Positions 25,380 through 33,249 of a stretch of 41,236 nucleotides of DNA are shown here, piece after piece. A model generated the notes under the pieces. That model saw nothing but the letters and a program-made list of their open reading frames with translations, was not told the origin of the DNA and made no database searches. The stretch lies in assembly GCA_022616435.1 (NCBI GenBank), contig JAKEET010000124.1, forward strand, positions 1 to 41,236, in the 5' to 3' direction. The translations under genes and the position numbers were made by a program. The DNA is from Gemmataceae bacterium (GTDB taxonomy: Bacteria > Planctomycetota > Planctomycetia > Gemmatales > Gemmataceae). Each line of letters starts with the position of its first letter. Position 1 is the first letter of the stretch.

Positions 25380-26313
25380 GATCGCTCTCCGACCGTCGCA
25401 GGGCGCCGCGCTGGAATCCGGCCGGCATGATCCGTCGCACGCCGCGCGCGGCGCGCTGCAGCAGGCGGCCAACCCAAAGACCACAGCGCAGCGAGCGCCC
25501 GGAAAGGCCGCGCAACATCTCGGCGTGCCGGCGCTGTTGCGCCTGCTGCTGCCCAAGTTGAGCCTGCAGACGCGCCAGGTCATGGCCGAGCCGCTCATTG
25601 GCGCGGCTCAGGTGGAACTGCGCCAGCGGAACGTACTGGTCCAGCGCCGTCGCCGGCGTCTCGAGTTGCTCGGCCAGCCCGGCGTCCTCGTCGCGGACGT
25701 AGAAGCGATTGATGCCGTTGAAGAACACGAATCGATACCGGGCCGCCAACAGCAACGGCTCCCACGCCTGATGACACAGGATGGTCGTGTTCGGCAGCGT
25801 CGACTCGATCACCAGCACCCGCGGCCGATGACGCTCCCAGTCGTTGCCGCGCAGCACCTGCTCCTCATGGCCTTCGACATCGATCGACATGAAATCGATC
25901 TGCGGGGCGCCGACGTCGTCGAGAAGGCCGCGCAGCGTTCGCGCCGCGACCGTGCGCGCCACCGGGCGCGTCGATTCGCCGTTCACGGCGGGCGCACAGT
26001 GGGGGCTGACCGACGACATGCCGGGAACCTCGGGACGCTCGTAGAACGTGATCGCCCCCTCGGCGTCCGACACGGCGACGTTCAGGTTGACGTCGCGCGG
26101 CCGGGCCGCGGCCAGCCGGGGAAACCACGAGCCGGGCTCGATATTGATGCCGCGCCAACCCCGATCATAGAAGTGTTTGGTCATCGATCCATACTCCGGA
26201 TCGGACGCGCCGACGTCGACGTAGAACCCGGACGCCACCCAGCGAAAGGCGCGCTCGAGCATCACGTCTTCATGATTTTGGGCATAACTGATCATCGGCC
26301 GGGGATTATCCAT
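25363..26313 (-). CDS. FkbM family methyltransferase
   Basis: A 316-residue SAM-dependent O-methyltransferase of the type that modifies sugars or nodulation-factor-like lipids. Family marks are ISYAQNHEDVMLERAF at the N-terminus, FYVDVGASDPEYGSMTKHF as the SAM-binding motif I, WRGINIEPG, and DFMSIDVEGHEEQVLRG near residue 165. The C-terminal 80 residues are Gln/Arg-rich and may form a coiled coil (ARLQAQLGQQQAQQRR). Start codon choice: ATG 26313 is used; GTG 26340 and ATG 26295 are alternatives, and none has a clear ribosome-binding site. It follows the glycosyltransferase by 45 bases and overlaps the HAD gene by 17. Confidence 0.9.
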   Translation of the reverse strand: MDNPRPMISYAQNHEDVMLERAFRWVASGFYVDVGASDPEYGSMTKHFYDRGWRGINIEPGSWFPRLAAARPRDVNLNVAVSDAEGAITFYERPEVPGMSSVSPHCAPAVNGESTRPVARTVAARTLRGLLDDVGAPQIDFMSIDVEGHEEQVLRGNDWERHRPRVLVIESTLPNTTILCHQAWEPLLLAARYRFVFFNGINRFYVRDEDAGLAEQLETPATALDQYVPLAQFHLSRANERLGHDLARLQAQLGQQQAQQRRHAEMLRGLSGRSLRCGLWVGRLLQRAARGVRRIMPAGFQRGALRRSESDHGSRL

Positions 26314-26358
26314 GAAAGCCGGAAATCGAGTCAACGGCACTTCGACGAGGCTCGGTGG

Positions 26359-27714
26359 TCATGCGGCTTTGGTCGGTTTGTCCTTGCCGACCTGATCCTT
26401 GCCGATCAGGCGCAGGACCGCGTGCTTGACCGGCCGCAGCAACCGCCGCAAGAACTGGTTGCGGAGCCGCGTGTCGAGCTGCTCGATGGTCGCCTTCATG
26501 ACCTTCAGGGCGCGTTGATCGGCATCCCGACCCACGACGTGGATGTGGAGCCGCATGAGCTGGTGATACAGTCCCTGCAAGGCGTCGGCGGCCGAACCCC
26601 GCGTCGCCGAAGCGCGGGCGGCGACGCGGCCGCAAGCCTCGACCAGCGCCCCGGCGCTCGCCTCCCAGGAATACCGCGGCCAGCGGTCCTTGCCGCGCTC
26701 GACGAGCCGGGCGCGCAATGCCTCGTCGCCGGCGATGCGGCGCAGCGCTTCGCTCATGGCGTCGGGATCCGTCGGGTCGCACAGGAGCGCGGCGTCGCCG
26801 GCCACTTCCGGCAAGCTCGAGGTGTTGCTGCACGCCGCCGGCGTGCCTGCGGCGAACGCCTCCAGGAGCGGCATGCCGAAGCCCTCGAACAGCGAGAAGA
26901 AAATCAGCGCCCGCGCGCGCCGCAACAACACCTGCAGCAGCTCGGCGCGGACGAATCCCGGATGCCGGATCGGCAGGTCGGCAAAGTCGCTCGCCAGCGC
27001 CGGCCAACCCTCCGGATGCCCGGTGAACACGAACTCGAACGGCCGCGGCGCCGCCTTCAGGAACAGCCGGAACGCTTCGAGAACGCGGCGATGGTTCTTG
27101 TGGGGCCACAGGTTGGCCGGGTACAGGAAAAAATCGCCGGCCGGGACGACGGCCCGTTCCGCGGGGGTCAGATCGTCCTCGCTGGCCGAACGTCCCGCGG
27201 CGCGCAGCGCCGGGGGCATCAAGAAAATGTCGGGTTCGTGCCCCGGCGCACGCGGCGCATGCTGCCGCAGCGTCTGCCGCGAGTGCTCCGTCAAGGTGGC
27301 AACGGCCCCGGCGTTGGCGAGAGCATGGCGGAAGCCGGCGCGGCGCTGTGCGAGCGTCGCGGCCGCGAAGAACTCCGGGAAATACTCGTGCTGCAGATCG
27401 GGAATGAGCACGATCTGCCGCGCGTGGGGAAAGCTCATCGCCCGGTCGCAGGGATAGCTGCGCAGCAGCACGTCGAGGTTGAGGCAATTGGCGTGGGCGT
27501 CCAGCAGCTCGAAGCACCACGAGGGAGGCAGCTCCCAGACGTGCACGGCGCCGCGGCCGCCGTCGAACAGTTGGCGATTGGTGGGCGTGCAGAACAGCGT
27601 GACATCGTGCTCGGGCCAGTGGCGCAGCAGCGCCGCCACCACGCCTTGCAGGAGCGGCGCGATCCCGCCGGAGATGCCCTCCTCGACCTGCAGCAGCTCG
27701 ATGCCGATTCGCAT
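26359..27714 (-). CDS. Glycosyltransferase family 4
   Basis: A 451-residue GT-B enzyme. The start MRIGIELLQVEEGISGGIAP matches a GT4 acceptor domain with the glycine loop. The donor domain shows FFLYPANLWPHKNHRRVLEA (the usual YPANxWPHKNH block), FVFTGHPEG, and FEGFGMPLLEAFAAGTP, which contains the E-x7-E retaining-GT4 motif, followed by SLPEVAGDAALL. An extra basic C-terminal tail of about 90 residues follows. The frame is open for over a kilobase upstream by chance, so homology fixes the start at 27714. First gene of the four-gene minus-strand glycan operon. Confidence 0.92.
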   Translation of the reverse strand: MRIGIELLQVEEGISGGIAPLLQGVVAALLRHWPEHDVTLFCTPTNRQLFDGGRGAVHVWELPPSWCFELLDAHANCLNLDVLLRSYPCDRAMSFPHARQIVLIPDLQHEYFPEFFAAATLAQRRAGFRHALANAGAVATLTEHSRQTLRQHAPRAPGHEPDIFLMPPALRAAGRSASEDDLTPAERAVVPAGDFFLYPANLWPHKNHRRVLEAFRLFLKAAPRPFEFVFTGHPEGWPALASDFADLPIRHPGFVRAELLQVLLRRARALIFFSLFEGFGMPLLEAFAAGTPAACSNTSSLPEVAGDAALLCDPTDPDAMSEALRRIAGDEALRARLVERGKDRWPRYSWEASAGALVEACGRVAARASATRGSAADALQGLYHQLMRLHIHVVGRDADQRALKVMKATIEQLDTRLRNQFLRRLLRPVKHAVLRLIGKDQVGKDKPTKAA

Positions 27715-27894
27715 GCGCCGGCTCCACAGCGGACAAGCCCCGCTAGTGCTCCCGAGAATAATCGACGTGGGGAGTATGGCAACTTGACCGTAGAAGATGC
27801 GCTTTTCCCGTCGCCCAGTCAATCCGACATGGACCGCCGGCGGGGGTTCAGCACAGCGTTCGACGCGGCGAATCAAACCAAATAAGCGTGATCT

Positions 27895-27967
27895 CGCTGC
27901 ACCAACCCGAAGCGTCAGCGAGGGATTTCGCCCGCTCCCCTCGCTTACGCTTCGGGTTGGTGCAGCG
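27895..27967. repeat. Palindromic repeat, 30-bp arms (one mismatch)
   Basis: Arms 27895-27924 and 27938-27967 are inverted copies with one mismatch and a 13-base loop (27925-27937). The core caccaacccgaagcgt is of a kind dispersed in planctomycete genomes, recognised from memory. It lies in a divergent spacer, its end touching the ggag ribosome-binding site (27966-27969) of the next gene, so transcripts of that gene could start with this hairpin. No T-tract follows on either strand. Confidence 0.9.
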
Positions 27968-27975
27968 GAGCTATA

Positions 27976-28950
27976 ATGACGCGCATGGACAAGAAGCCCT
28001 CCGCGAATGCCGACGAGCTGGGTCGCCGCCTGCAGGAAAAGCTGCGGCGCGAGCGGCCGCGCTGGGTCCGGTGGACGCCGATCGTGGTCATCGTCCTCCT
28101 GGGCGCCCTGCTGTTGCTGGCGTGGCTCTTGTACCCGCCGCCCGATCCGCCGCGCGTCACGGCGACCGCGCTGGACGCCCTGGTCCCCGAGGGTGAGCCG
28201 GCGGCAGTGCGGGTCTACCTCGATCCGGTGGACGCCGACGCGAAAGCCCGCGCTCTCGCCGGTTTCCAGGCGATCTTCTGGATCGACCAGGGCGCGGCCG
28301 GCCCCGAAAACGCGGTCAAGGCCGTCACCGATGACCGCGGCCTCGCCACGGCGACGCTCGATATTCCCGACGGCCCCGCCAGCGCCGTCTATCAGGTTCG
28401 CCACACGGCGCCCAGCAAGAAGCACGATTCGCCCACGAGCCGCGGCGCCATCCACCGGGTCGCCAAGGACGCGCCCCTCTTGCTCGTCGACGTGGAAGAG
28501 ACGGTTGCCGACCTCGATCCCGGCCTGTGGACCAAGACCAACCCGCTGAGCATCGCGCCGCGGCCCGGCGCGGCCAACGCGCTTCGCGAAGTACGCCCCA
28601 GGTTCACGATCGTCTATCTCGCCGTCGTCAACACGCCGGCCAAGGAGTATCGCCGCGTCCAGAACTGGGTGCGGATGAAAGCCGCCGATCCGAAAGGATT
28701 GCCCGGCGGCCCCGTCCTCGGCCGATTGAGTTATGACTCGGCTGATGTCGGCGAAGCGCGGCGGGCACTGTTGAGCGACTGCCGCGAGCGCTTCACCGGA
28801 ACGCTGGTCGCCGTGGTCCGCACTGCCGAGGCCGCGGAGCAATGCCTGGCCCTGGGGATTCGCGCCATCGCGATGGGCGGCGGCGATTTCCCTGGGAATG
28901 TGACGCGCGTCAAGGCCTGGGATGAGCTGCCGGCGGCGCTGGCCAAGTAA
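27976..28950 (+). CDS. Membrane-anchored protein with degenerate HAD-like domain
   Basis: A 324-residue protein not assigned to a named family. A basic cytoplasmic N-terminus is followed by one membrane span (residues about 34-53) and a Pro-rich hinge, so the bulk should lie outside the cytoplasm. Residues about 60-150 look like an Ig-like beta domain. The rest resembles the LNS2/APP1-type HAD fold: PLLLVDVEETVADLD stands where DxDGT motif I would be (D172 kept, the second Asp is E174), followed by YLAVVNTPAKEYRRVQNWV and ending IRAIAMGGGDFPGNVTRVKAW. Catalysis is doubtful. The start at 27976 overlaps a TATAAT hexamer (27972-27977) and has ggag six bases upstream; ATG 27985 is an alternative. 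The next gene starts eight bases after the stop. Confidence 0.7.
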   Translation: MTRMDKKPSANADELGRRLQEKLRRERPRWVRWTPIVVIVLLGALLLLAWLLYPPPDPPRVTATALDALVPEGEPAAVRVYLDPVDADAKARALAGFQAIFWIDQGAAGPENAVKAVTDDRGLATATLDIPDGPASAVYQVRHTAPSKKHDSPTSRGAIHRVAKDAPLLLVDVEETVADLDPGLWTKTNPLSIAPRPGAANALREVRPRFTIVYLAVVNTPAKEYRRVQNWVRMKAADPKGLPGGPVLGRLSYDSADVGEARRALLSDCRERFTGTLVAVVRTAEAAEQCLALGIRAIAMGGGDFPGNVTRVKAWDELPAALAK

Positions 28951-28958
28951 CGGCGAGC

Positions 28959-29537
28959 ATGGACATGGTCTACCTCTCACGCATCTACACGAAGACCGGC
29001 GACCAGGGCGACACCGGCCTGGGCGACGGCCGGCGCGTTCCCAAGGACCATCCGCGGGTCGCCGCCTACGGCAGCGTCGATGAGCTGAACGCGGTGCTCG
29101 GGCTCGCCCTCGTTTCGATTGCGCATGAAGAGCACCGGCGGCTGCTGCAGAGCATTCAGAATGACTTGTTCGACGTCGGCGCCGATCTGTGCATGCCGCC
29201 GGCGCCCGATGAAAATCCGGACAAGGCGCTGCGCGTCCGCCCGGAGCAGGCGACGCGCTTGGAGCAGGCGATCGACCAGCTCAACGCCGCGCTGGCGCCG
29301 TTGCGCTCGTTCGTGTTGCCCGGCGGGAGCCCGAGCGCGGCCTGGTGCCACCTCGCCCGCACCGTGTGCCGCCGCGCCGAGCGCGACGTCGTCACGCTGG
29401 CGCGCACCGAAACCGTCAACCCGCAGGTGATCGTGTACCTCAATCGGTTGTCGGATCTGCTGTTCGTACTGGCGCGGGTGTGCAACGACCACGGCGGCCG
29501 CGACATCTTGTGGGTTCCGGGCAAAACCCAGCCATAG
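28959..29537 (+). CDS. Cob(I)yrinic acid a,c-diamide adenosyltransferase (PduO type)
   Basis: Transfers the 5'-deoxyadenosyl group of ATP to cob(I)alamin to form coenzyme B12. The 192-residue protein has the PduO/MMAB N-terminal ATP site IYTKTGDQGDTGLGDGRRV and the following YGSVDELNAVLGLA, then FVLPGGSPSAAWCHLARTVC, RRAERDVV and YLNRLSDLLFVLAR, which are the conserved helices of the trimeric enzyme. No cobalamin riboswitch is visible upstream, and the gene is packed eight bases after a gene of unknown role. A second in-frame ATG at 28965 is possible. Confidence 0.95.
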   Translation: MDMVYLSRIYTKTGDQGDTGLGDGRRVPKDHPRVAAYGSVDELNAVLGLALVSIAHEEHRRLLQSIQNDLFDVGADLCMPPAPDENPDKALRVRPEQATRLEQAIDQLNAALAPLRSFVLPGGSPSAAWCHLARTVCRRAERDVVTLARTETVNPQVIVYLNRLSDLLFVLARVCNDHGGRDILWVPGKTQP

Positions 29538-29539
29538 TG

Positions 29540-29666
29540 GATTTCGATTTTCGATTGCCGATTACCTTCTCGCGGTTGATGATCGCGGATGGCGTCAAAC
29601 GCAGGAAGCGCGCAGTGCGGCGCGATGTGATTTCAATCAACAAATCGAAAATCACAAATCGAAAAT
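29540..29666. repeat. AT-rich inverted repeat pair with duplicated gene end
   Basis: Left arm gatttcgattttcgatt (29540-29556) is answered by the inverted aaatcgaaaatcacaaatcg and a further gaaaat (29642-29666). Between them, 29558-29596 is a near copy of 29675-29716, the last codons of the downstream minus-strand gene (shared accttctcgcggtt and gatcgcggatggcgtc, with a small indel). The right arm ends two bases from that gene's stop codon. This looks like an insertion that duplicated part of its target. Confidence 0.75.
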
Positions 29667-29668
29667 GC

Positions 29669-29971
29669 CTACATCCGATTGACCTTCTCGCGGTTGGCGT
29701 GATCGCGGATGGCGTCGAGGTGTTCGTTGAGGAAGCCGGCCAGCGCCTGCATCTGCTCGGCGCTTTCGTTCAGCTTGCGCAGGGCGTTGTGCATGGCCAG
29801 CATGGTGGGGTAATGACTGCGGCGCCGGACCGGCCGGCTCAAATCACGAAAGTCCGACACCCGCCCCAGAAAGCTGGTGTGGACCAGGTCGGCCAGATCG
29901 CGAGCGCATTTCTCCGAGTGCGTCAGCAACTGCCGCAGCGTCATGCGGCGAATCGGCTTTTCGGCGCCCAT
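29669..29971 (-). CDS. Small helical protein of unknown function
   Basis: A 100-residue protein, not recognised. It is predicted to be almost all helix and is rich in Leu, His and Arg (MTLRQLLTHSEKCARDLADL; ALRKLNESAEQMQALAGFL; NEHLDAIRDHANREKVNRM), with no signal peptide or membrane span. The ATG at 29971 has GAGG about five bases upstream. That the 3' end of this frame is partly copied at 29558-29596, and that the repeat insertion stops just beyond the stop codon, supports it being a real gene that tolerated insertion only after its end. Coding is likely but function is open. Confidence 0.6.
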   Translation of the reverse strand: MGAEKPIRRMTLRQLLTHSEKCARDLADLVHTSFLGRVSDFRDLSRPVRRRSHYPTMLAMHNALRKLNESAEQMQALAGFLNEHLDAIRDHANREKVNRM

Positions 29972-30027
29972 GACTGCCTCGCGTGGAAGGATCGATCAGG
30001 CCGCTCCATTTTACCACCAGCAAAGCA

Positions 30028-30058
30028 TTGACAGCATACGAATTTCATCAATTATTAA
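30028..30058 (+). promoter_or_regulatory. Possible sigma-70-like promoter of metallophosphoesterase gene
   Basis: A perfect TTGACA stands at 30028-30033 in a conspicuously AT-rich island of this GC-rich region. TATTAA at 30053-30058 matches four of six -10 positions but at a long spacing of 19. It lies about 150 bases before the ATG at 30207. Suggestive only. Confidence 0.3.
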
Positions 30059-30206
30059 AAGAGACACGTGGACTCGAAGCATGGCGGCAGCTCGACGTTG
30101 AGTGGACAGAAGTTCATGCCTGGTTGCATTTCCTCGTTTACAGTGTACCTTTGCTGACGTGATGGCCGCGCGTCTCGCCGCGCCCATCCGGCCGTGAGAT
30201 CCTCAC

Positions 30207-31001
30207 ATGCGCATCCTCTTGCTGGCCGACATCCACGCCAACTGGCCGGCCCTGCAGGCGATTCAAGAGCCGTTCGACGTCTGCCTGTCCCTGGGCGATC
30301 TGGTCGATTACGGCCTGGAGCCGGGCCCGTGCATTGACTGGGTTCGCCAGCGCGCCACCCATTCGATCCGCGGCAACCACGACCATGGCGTCGCGCAGCA
30401 GGTGCGCGTCAACGGCAAGGGGGGCTTCAAGTACCTGACCGGCGTGACCCGGCAGCTGACGCAAGAGCGGATCACGCCGCACGACCGCCGCTACCTGGGG
30501 GCAATGCCGGTGAGCAAACGGCTGACGCTCGACAACACCCGGTTCCTGCTGGTCCATGCCACGCCGCGCGATCCGCTGGACGAGTACGCCATCGCCGACG
30601 TCGATTTCTGGTCGAAGCGGCTGGGCGACATCGACGCCCAGGTCATTTGCGTGGGCCACACCCATCATCCGTACGTGCTGGAGGTCGGCGACAAGTTGAT
30701 CGTGAACCCCGGCAGCGTCGGCCAGCCGCGCGACGGCGACCCGCGGGCCTCGTACGCCATCATCGAGAACCAGCGCGTCGAATTGAAGCGGATCGAGTAT
30801 CCGGTGGAAGACACCGTCCGCACCGTGCTCGAGAGCAACCTGCCCGAGCCGGCCAAGGCGCTGCTGGTCGAAGTGTTTCGGACCGGCGCCCTCGCGAAGC
30901 CCGACAGCGGCAAGCTCAAGGCCGACAGCGTCATCCTCGACGCCAGCGACGCCGCCCGCGCCGCCAAGGAAATGGGCGAGATGGCGGCGCACCGTTCGTG
31001 A
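30207..31001 (+). CDS. Metallophosphoesterase (calcineurin-like)
   Basis: A 264-residue cytoplasmic phosphoesterase. The metal ligands are all visible: D8 and H10 in ADIHAN, D31 in SLGDLVDYG, N57 and H58 in RGNHDH, H117 in LLVHATP, H151 and H153 in VGHTHHPY. VNPGSVGQPRDGDPRASYAI is typical of the YfcE/MJ0936-like subfamily of small phosphodiesterases. The C-terminal 60 residues are an added helical tail ending in Ala-rich sequence. An AT-rich stretch upstream includes TTGACA (30028-30033), possibly a promoter. The gene is followed by a strong palindrome. Confidence 0.93.
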   Translation: MRILLLADIHANWPALQAIQEPFDVCLSLGDLVDYGLEPGPCIDWVRQRATHSIRGNHDHGVAQQVRVNGKGGFKYLTGVTRQLTQERITPHDRRYLGAMPVSKRLTLDNTRFLLVHATPRDPLDEYAIADVDFWSKRLGDIDAQVICVGHTHHPYVLEVGDKLIVNPGSVGQPRDGDPRASYAIIENQRVELKRIEYPVEDTVRTVLESNLPEPAKALLVEVFRTGALAKPDSGKLKADSVILDASDAARAAKEMGEMAAHRS

Positions 31002-31011
31002 GGCGCAGGTT

Positions 31012-31091
31012 GTCGCCTTTCGTTTGTCGCCTTTCGCTGTGTCGCCTTTCGCTCCGCGAAAGAGCGCCCCTTTCGCGGAGCGAAAGGCGAC
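31012..31091. repeat. Palindromic repeat, perfect 22-bp arms, with direct copies
   Basis: gtcgcctttcg occurs three times in a row (31012, 31026, 31041). The last copy begins the left arm (31041-31062) of a perfect 22-bp inverted repeat with right arm 31070-31091 and a seven-base loop. It starts 11 bases after the metallophosphoesterase stop, where it could act as a 3' mRNA hairpin, but no T-tract follows. The core (cctttcgctccgcgaaag) looks like a dispersed planctomycete element. Confidence 0.9.
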
Positions 31092-31299
31092 AATCGGAAA
31101 TCCTGCGCACGTCCCAACTTTTCCTAAAGTTTCCCGACCTGCCCTTGACCGGCGCCGCCAAAGGGGCTATCGATTCGCAGCCTTGGCTGGCCGAACGACC
31201 CGCGGCCGACCAACGGGAGGCAAACGGCCGCGCCACAACAGTGGCAGACGGGGCGGTTTGCCCGGCATGGACAAAACGGCGATTCACGGAGACGGCGAC

Positions 31300-31560
31300 A
31301 TGGCCCGAAGATCGTGGTGGCTGGCAGGCATCCTGCTCGGCGCCTTCCTCAACACCGGTTGCTGCCGCTGGTGCGAACGCTGGTGCGGTGCACCGCACGC
31401 CGCTCCGGTGGCCTACGCGCCCCAAGCTTACGCCGCGCCCGCCTACGCTGCGCCCGCCTACGCGCCGCAGCACTGCGTGCCGTGCTGCCCAGTCGTCTGC
31501 ACCCCCGCCAGCTCGCCCGCGGGCGGCCAATGGCAACGCGGCCCGTATGGGTGTCCGTAG
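31300..31560 (+). CDS. Small Cys- and Ala/Pro/Tyr-rich exported protein
   Basis: An 86-residue protein, not recognised beyond its type. It has a signal sequence (RRSWWLAGILLGAFL) ending at NTGCC, which resembles a lipobox with Asn at -3, so lipoprotein processing is possible but not certain. The mature part has Cys pairs (GCCRWCERWCGA; HCVPCCPVVC) around short AYAAPAYAAPAYAP repeats. A ggag stands eight bases before the ATG at 31300; an in-frame ATG at 31267 would give a poorer signal. TTGACC (31145-31150) and TATCGA (31168-31173), 17 bases apart, may be its promoter. It ends four bases before the end of the convergent membrane protein gene. Confidence 0.65.
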   Translation: MARRSWWLAGILLGAFLNTGCCRWCERWCGAPHAAPVAYAPQAYAAPAYAAPAYAPQHCVPCCPVVCTPASSPAGGQWQRGPYGCP

Positions 31561-31564
31561 TTGA

Positions 31565-33154
31565 CTAATGACTAACGACCAACCCGTGGTGCTGTTCATA
31601 CCAGCGCCGCAATTCCGCATCGCAGTGGGTCCGCGCCACGCGGGCAATCCACAGGGCCGCCACGCCGGCGGCGACCGGACCCGCCAGCCACGACCATGAC
31701 ACATTTCCGGCCGCTCGAAAGACGCTGCCGGGCGGCAGCCACGCCGCCGCGACCGGCCAACCGCCGGCGAGCAAGAGCCATGTCGCGATCGGAACCAAGA
31801 GCGTCAGCGCGATCCCCAGCGTGTTCGCTTGCATCCCCTTGGCAAAGGCCCGGAAGCCAAGCGCGAAGTACAGGCCCCACAGGATGACGCCGGCGGCCAT
31901 CGCCGCCAGCGCCTGCGCGACATCCAGCTTTCCAGCGACGGCCGCCGCCAGCCAGAGGACGAGGGCGACGGCGAAATAGCCGCGGCCGCGCTGCCACGCC
32001 GCCCCGGCCGCGGCGTGCCAGTATGCCCGGCCGTCGAGATGCGTCAGCAGCAACAGCTCCAGGCGGCGGCAGCGATCCTGCGTGTTCGAGTCCCACAGGC
32101 CGTATTGAAACGCCGCCGGCACCGCGGCCAGGAGCACCAGGGCGGTCGTCAGCATCGGGATGCCGCCCAGGTTCTCGAAGGTCGTGAACACCTGGCGTCC
32201 CAGCCACGCCGGCCATTGATCCGCGAACACCGTGTACACCGCGAACAGCACGCCGAACCCGCCCGCCAGCCACAGGTTGATCCGCCCGGAGTAACGGCTG
32301 ACACGCTTGACCGCCCACCACGTCAACGGCCGATCGCCGACCGCGGCGCGCTTCTCGTTCTTGTTCGAAGTCGCCGGCTTGTAGTGCCACTCTTGAAAGT
32401 GCGCCTGCAACCGACCGGCCGCCCGCAACAGGAGCGCCAGCGCCAGTCCGAAGCCAAGCCAGGCGGCGAACTCGACTCGTCCCTGCGCCCAGGCCGGGGA
32501 ATGTTCCATCGCGAACCGCATCACGCCGAACGGATTGTATTCGTGGAATGCCTGGAACCCGGCATACGCCCGGCGGCCCAGTCCCGGCGGCAGCGCTGCC
32601 AGCCAGCGCGGCAAATGCTCGGCGGCCAGAACGCCCACCACAAGGTAGACGAGGATCAGCACGACCACGACCCGCTCGCCCCAGCGACGCACGCGGTGCG
32701 GCTCGTAGGCCCAGGCTGTCAGTCCCAGTCCGGTGACCGCGCCCCAGGCGAACGGAACCAGCAAGAGTGCCGGCAAGTCGGCGAGGTAGAGCGTTCCCTG
32801 AACGATGAGCACCAGGAGCAGCGGCAAGCCCGACAAGGTCACCAGCGCCAGCCGCGCCAGTCCGACCAGCGCCTCCGCCAGCAGCACCCGGCCCGGCCGC
32901 AACGGACTGACCAGCAGGAATTCGAGGGCCTGGCTCTTGGGAAGCTGCGTGAGTCGCCAACCGATGAGCAACGCGCCTTCGATGATCCCGGCGATCAGCA
33001 GCACATTGCCCACCGCCAGCGGCCGGGACAAGGCGCCCAGCCATTGCAGGCCGAGCGCGGTGAGTCCGAGCGCGGCCACATGCGCGATCAGGAGCGTGCG
33101 CAGGGCATGCCGGCGCGTCGGTGAAACAGCGGCGAGGGTGAAAAATGGCAGCAT
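31565..33154 (-). CDS. Multi-pass membrane protein, ABC-2 permease-like
   Basis: A 529-residue integral membrane protein with roughly a dozen hydrophobic segments. The arrangement near the N-terminus (two spans, then LPKSQALEFLLVSPLRPGRV, then two more spans) resembles the core of ABC-2 exporter permeases, in which an amphipathic coupling helix of the type E-LL-SPL-P-R follows the second span. That motif recurs in the second half (RCRRLELLLLTHLDGRAYWH), suggesting an internal duplication of two permease halves. No ATPase gene is adjacent. The ATG at 33154 is preferred because the sequence before it is not hydrophobic; the frame also has an ATG at 33241. Family assignment is tentative. Confidence 0.7.
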   Translation of the reverse strand: MLPFFTLAAVSPTRRHALRTLLIAHVAALGLTALGLQWLGALSRPLAVGNVLLIAGIIEGALLIGWRLTQLPKSQALEFLLVSPLRPGRVLLAEALVGLARLALVTLSGLPLLLVLIVQGTLYLADLPALLLVPFAWGAVTGLGLTAWAYEPHRVRRWGERVVVVLILVYLVVGVLAAEHLPRWLAALPPGLGRRAYAGFQAFHEYNPFGVMRFAMEHSPAWAQGRVEFAAWLGFGLALALLLRAAGRLQAHFQEWHYKPATSNKNEKRAAVGDRPLTWWAVKRVSRYSGRINLWLAGGFGVLFAVYTVFADQWPAWLGRQVFTTFENLGGIPMLTTALVLLAAVPAAFQYGLWDSNTQDRCRRLELLLLTHLDGRAYWHAAAGAAWQRGRGYFAVALVLWLAAAVAGKLDVAQALAAMAAGVILWGLYFALGFRAFAKGMQANTLGIALTLLVPIATWLLLAGGWPVAAAWLPPGSVFRAAGNVSWSWLAGPVAAGVAALWIARVARTHCDAELRRWYEQHHGLVVSH

Positions 33155-33249
33155 AAGCGGCGGCACAGCGGCATCGTGATCCCGCCCAAATCTACGCTTT
33201 TCCACGGCAAAGTCAAAGAACCGCGCCGCGCTCCCTATCATGCTCTCAT

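Noticed and set aside
28959..29537. Cobalamin riboswitch controlling the adenosyltransferase
   Set aside because: Only eight bases separate it from the preceding gene and no B12-box-like sequence was seen upstream of that gene either.
29877..30101. Small plus-strand ORF of 74 codons before the metallophosphoesterase gene
   Set aside because: It overlaps the start of a better minus-strand gene, has no ribosome-binding site and its sequence looks random.
30647..31564. 305-codon plus-strand frame spanning the metallophosphoesterase end and beyond
   Set aside because: It passes through the real gene in another frame and through the palindromic repeat; the translation is low-complexity Arg/Ala.
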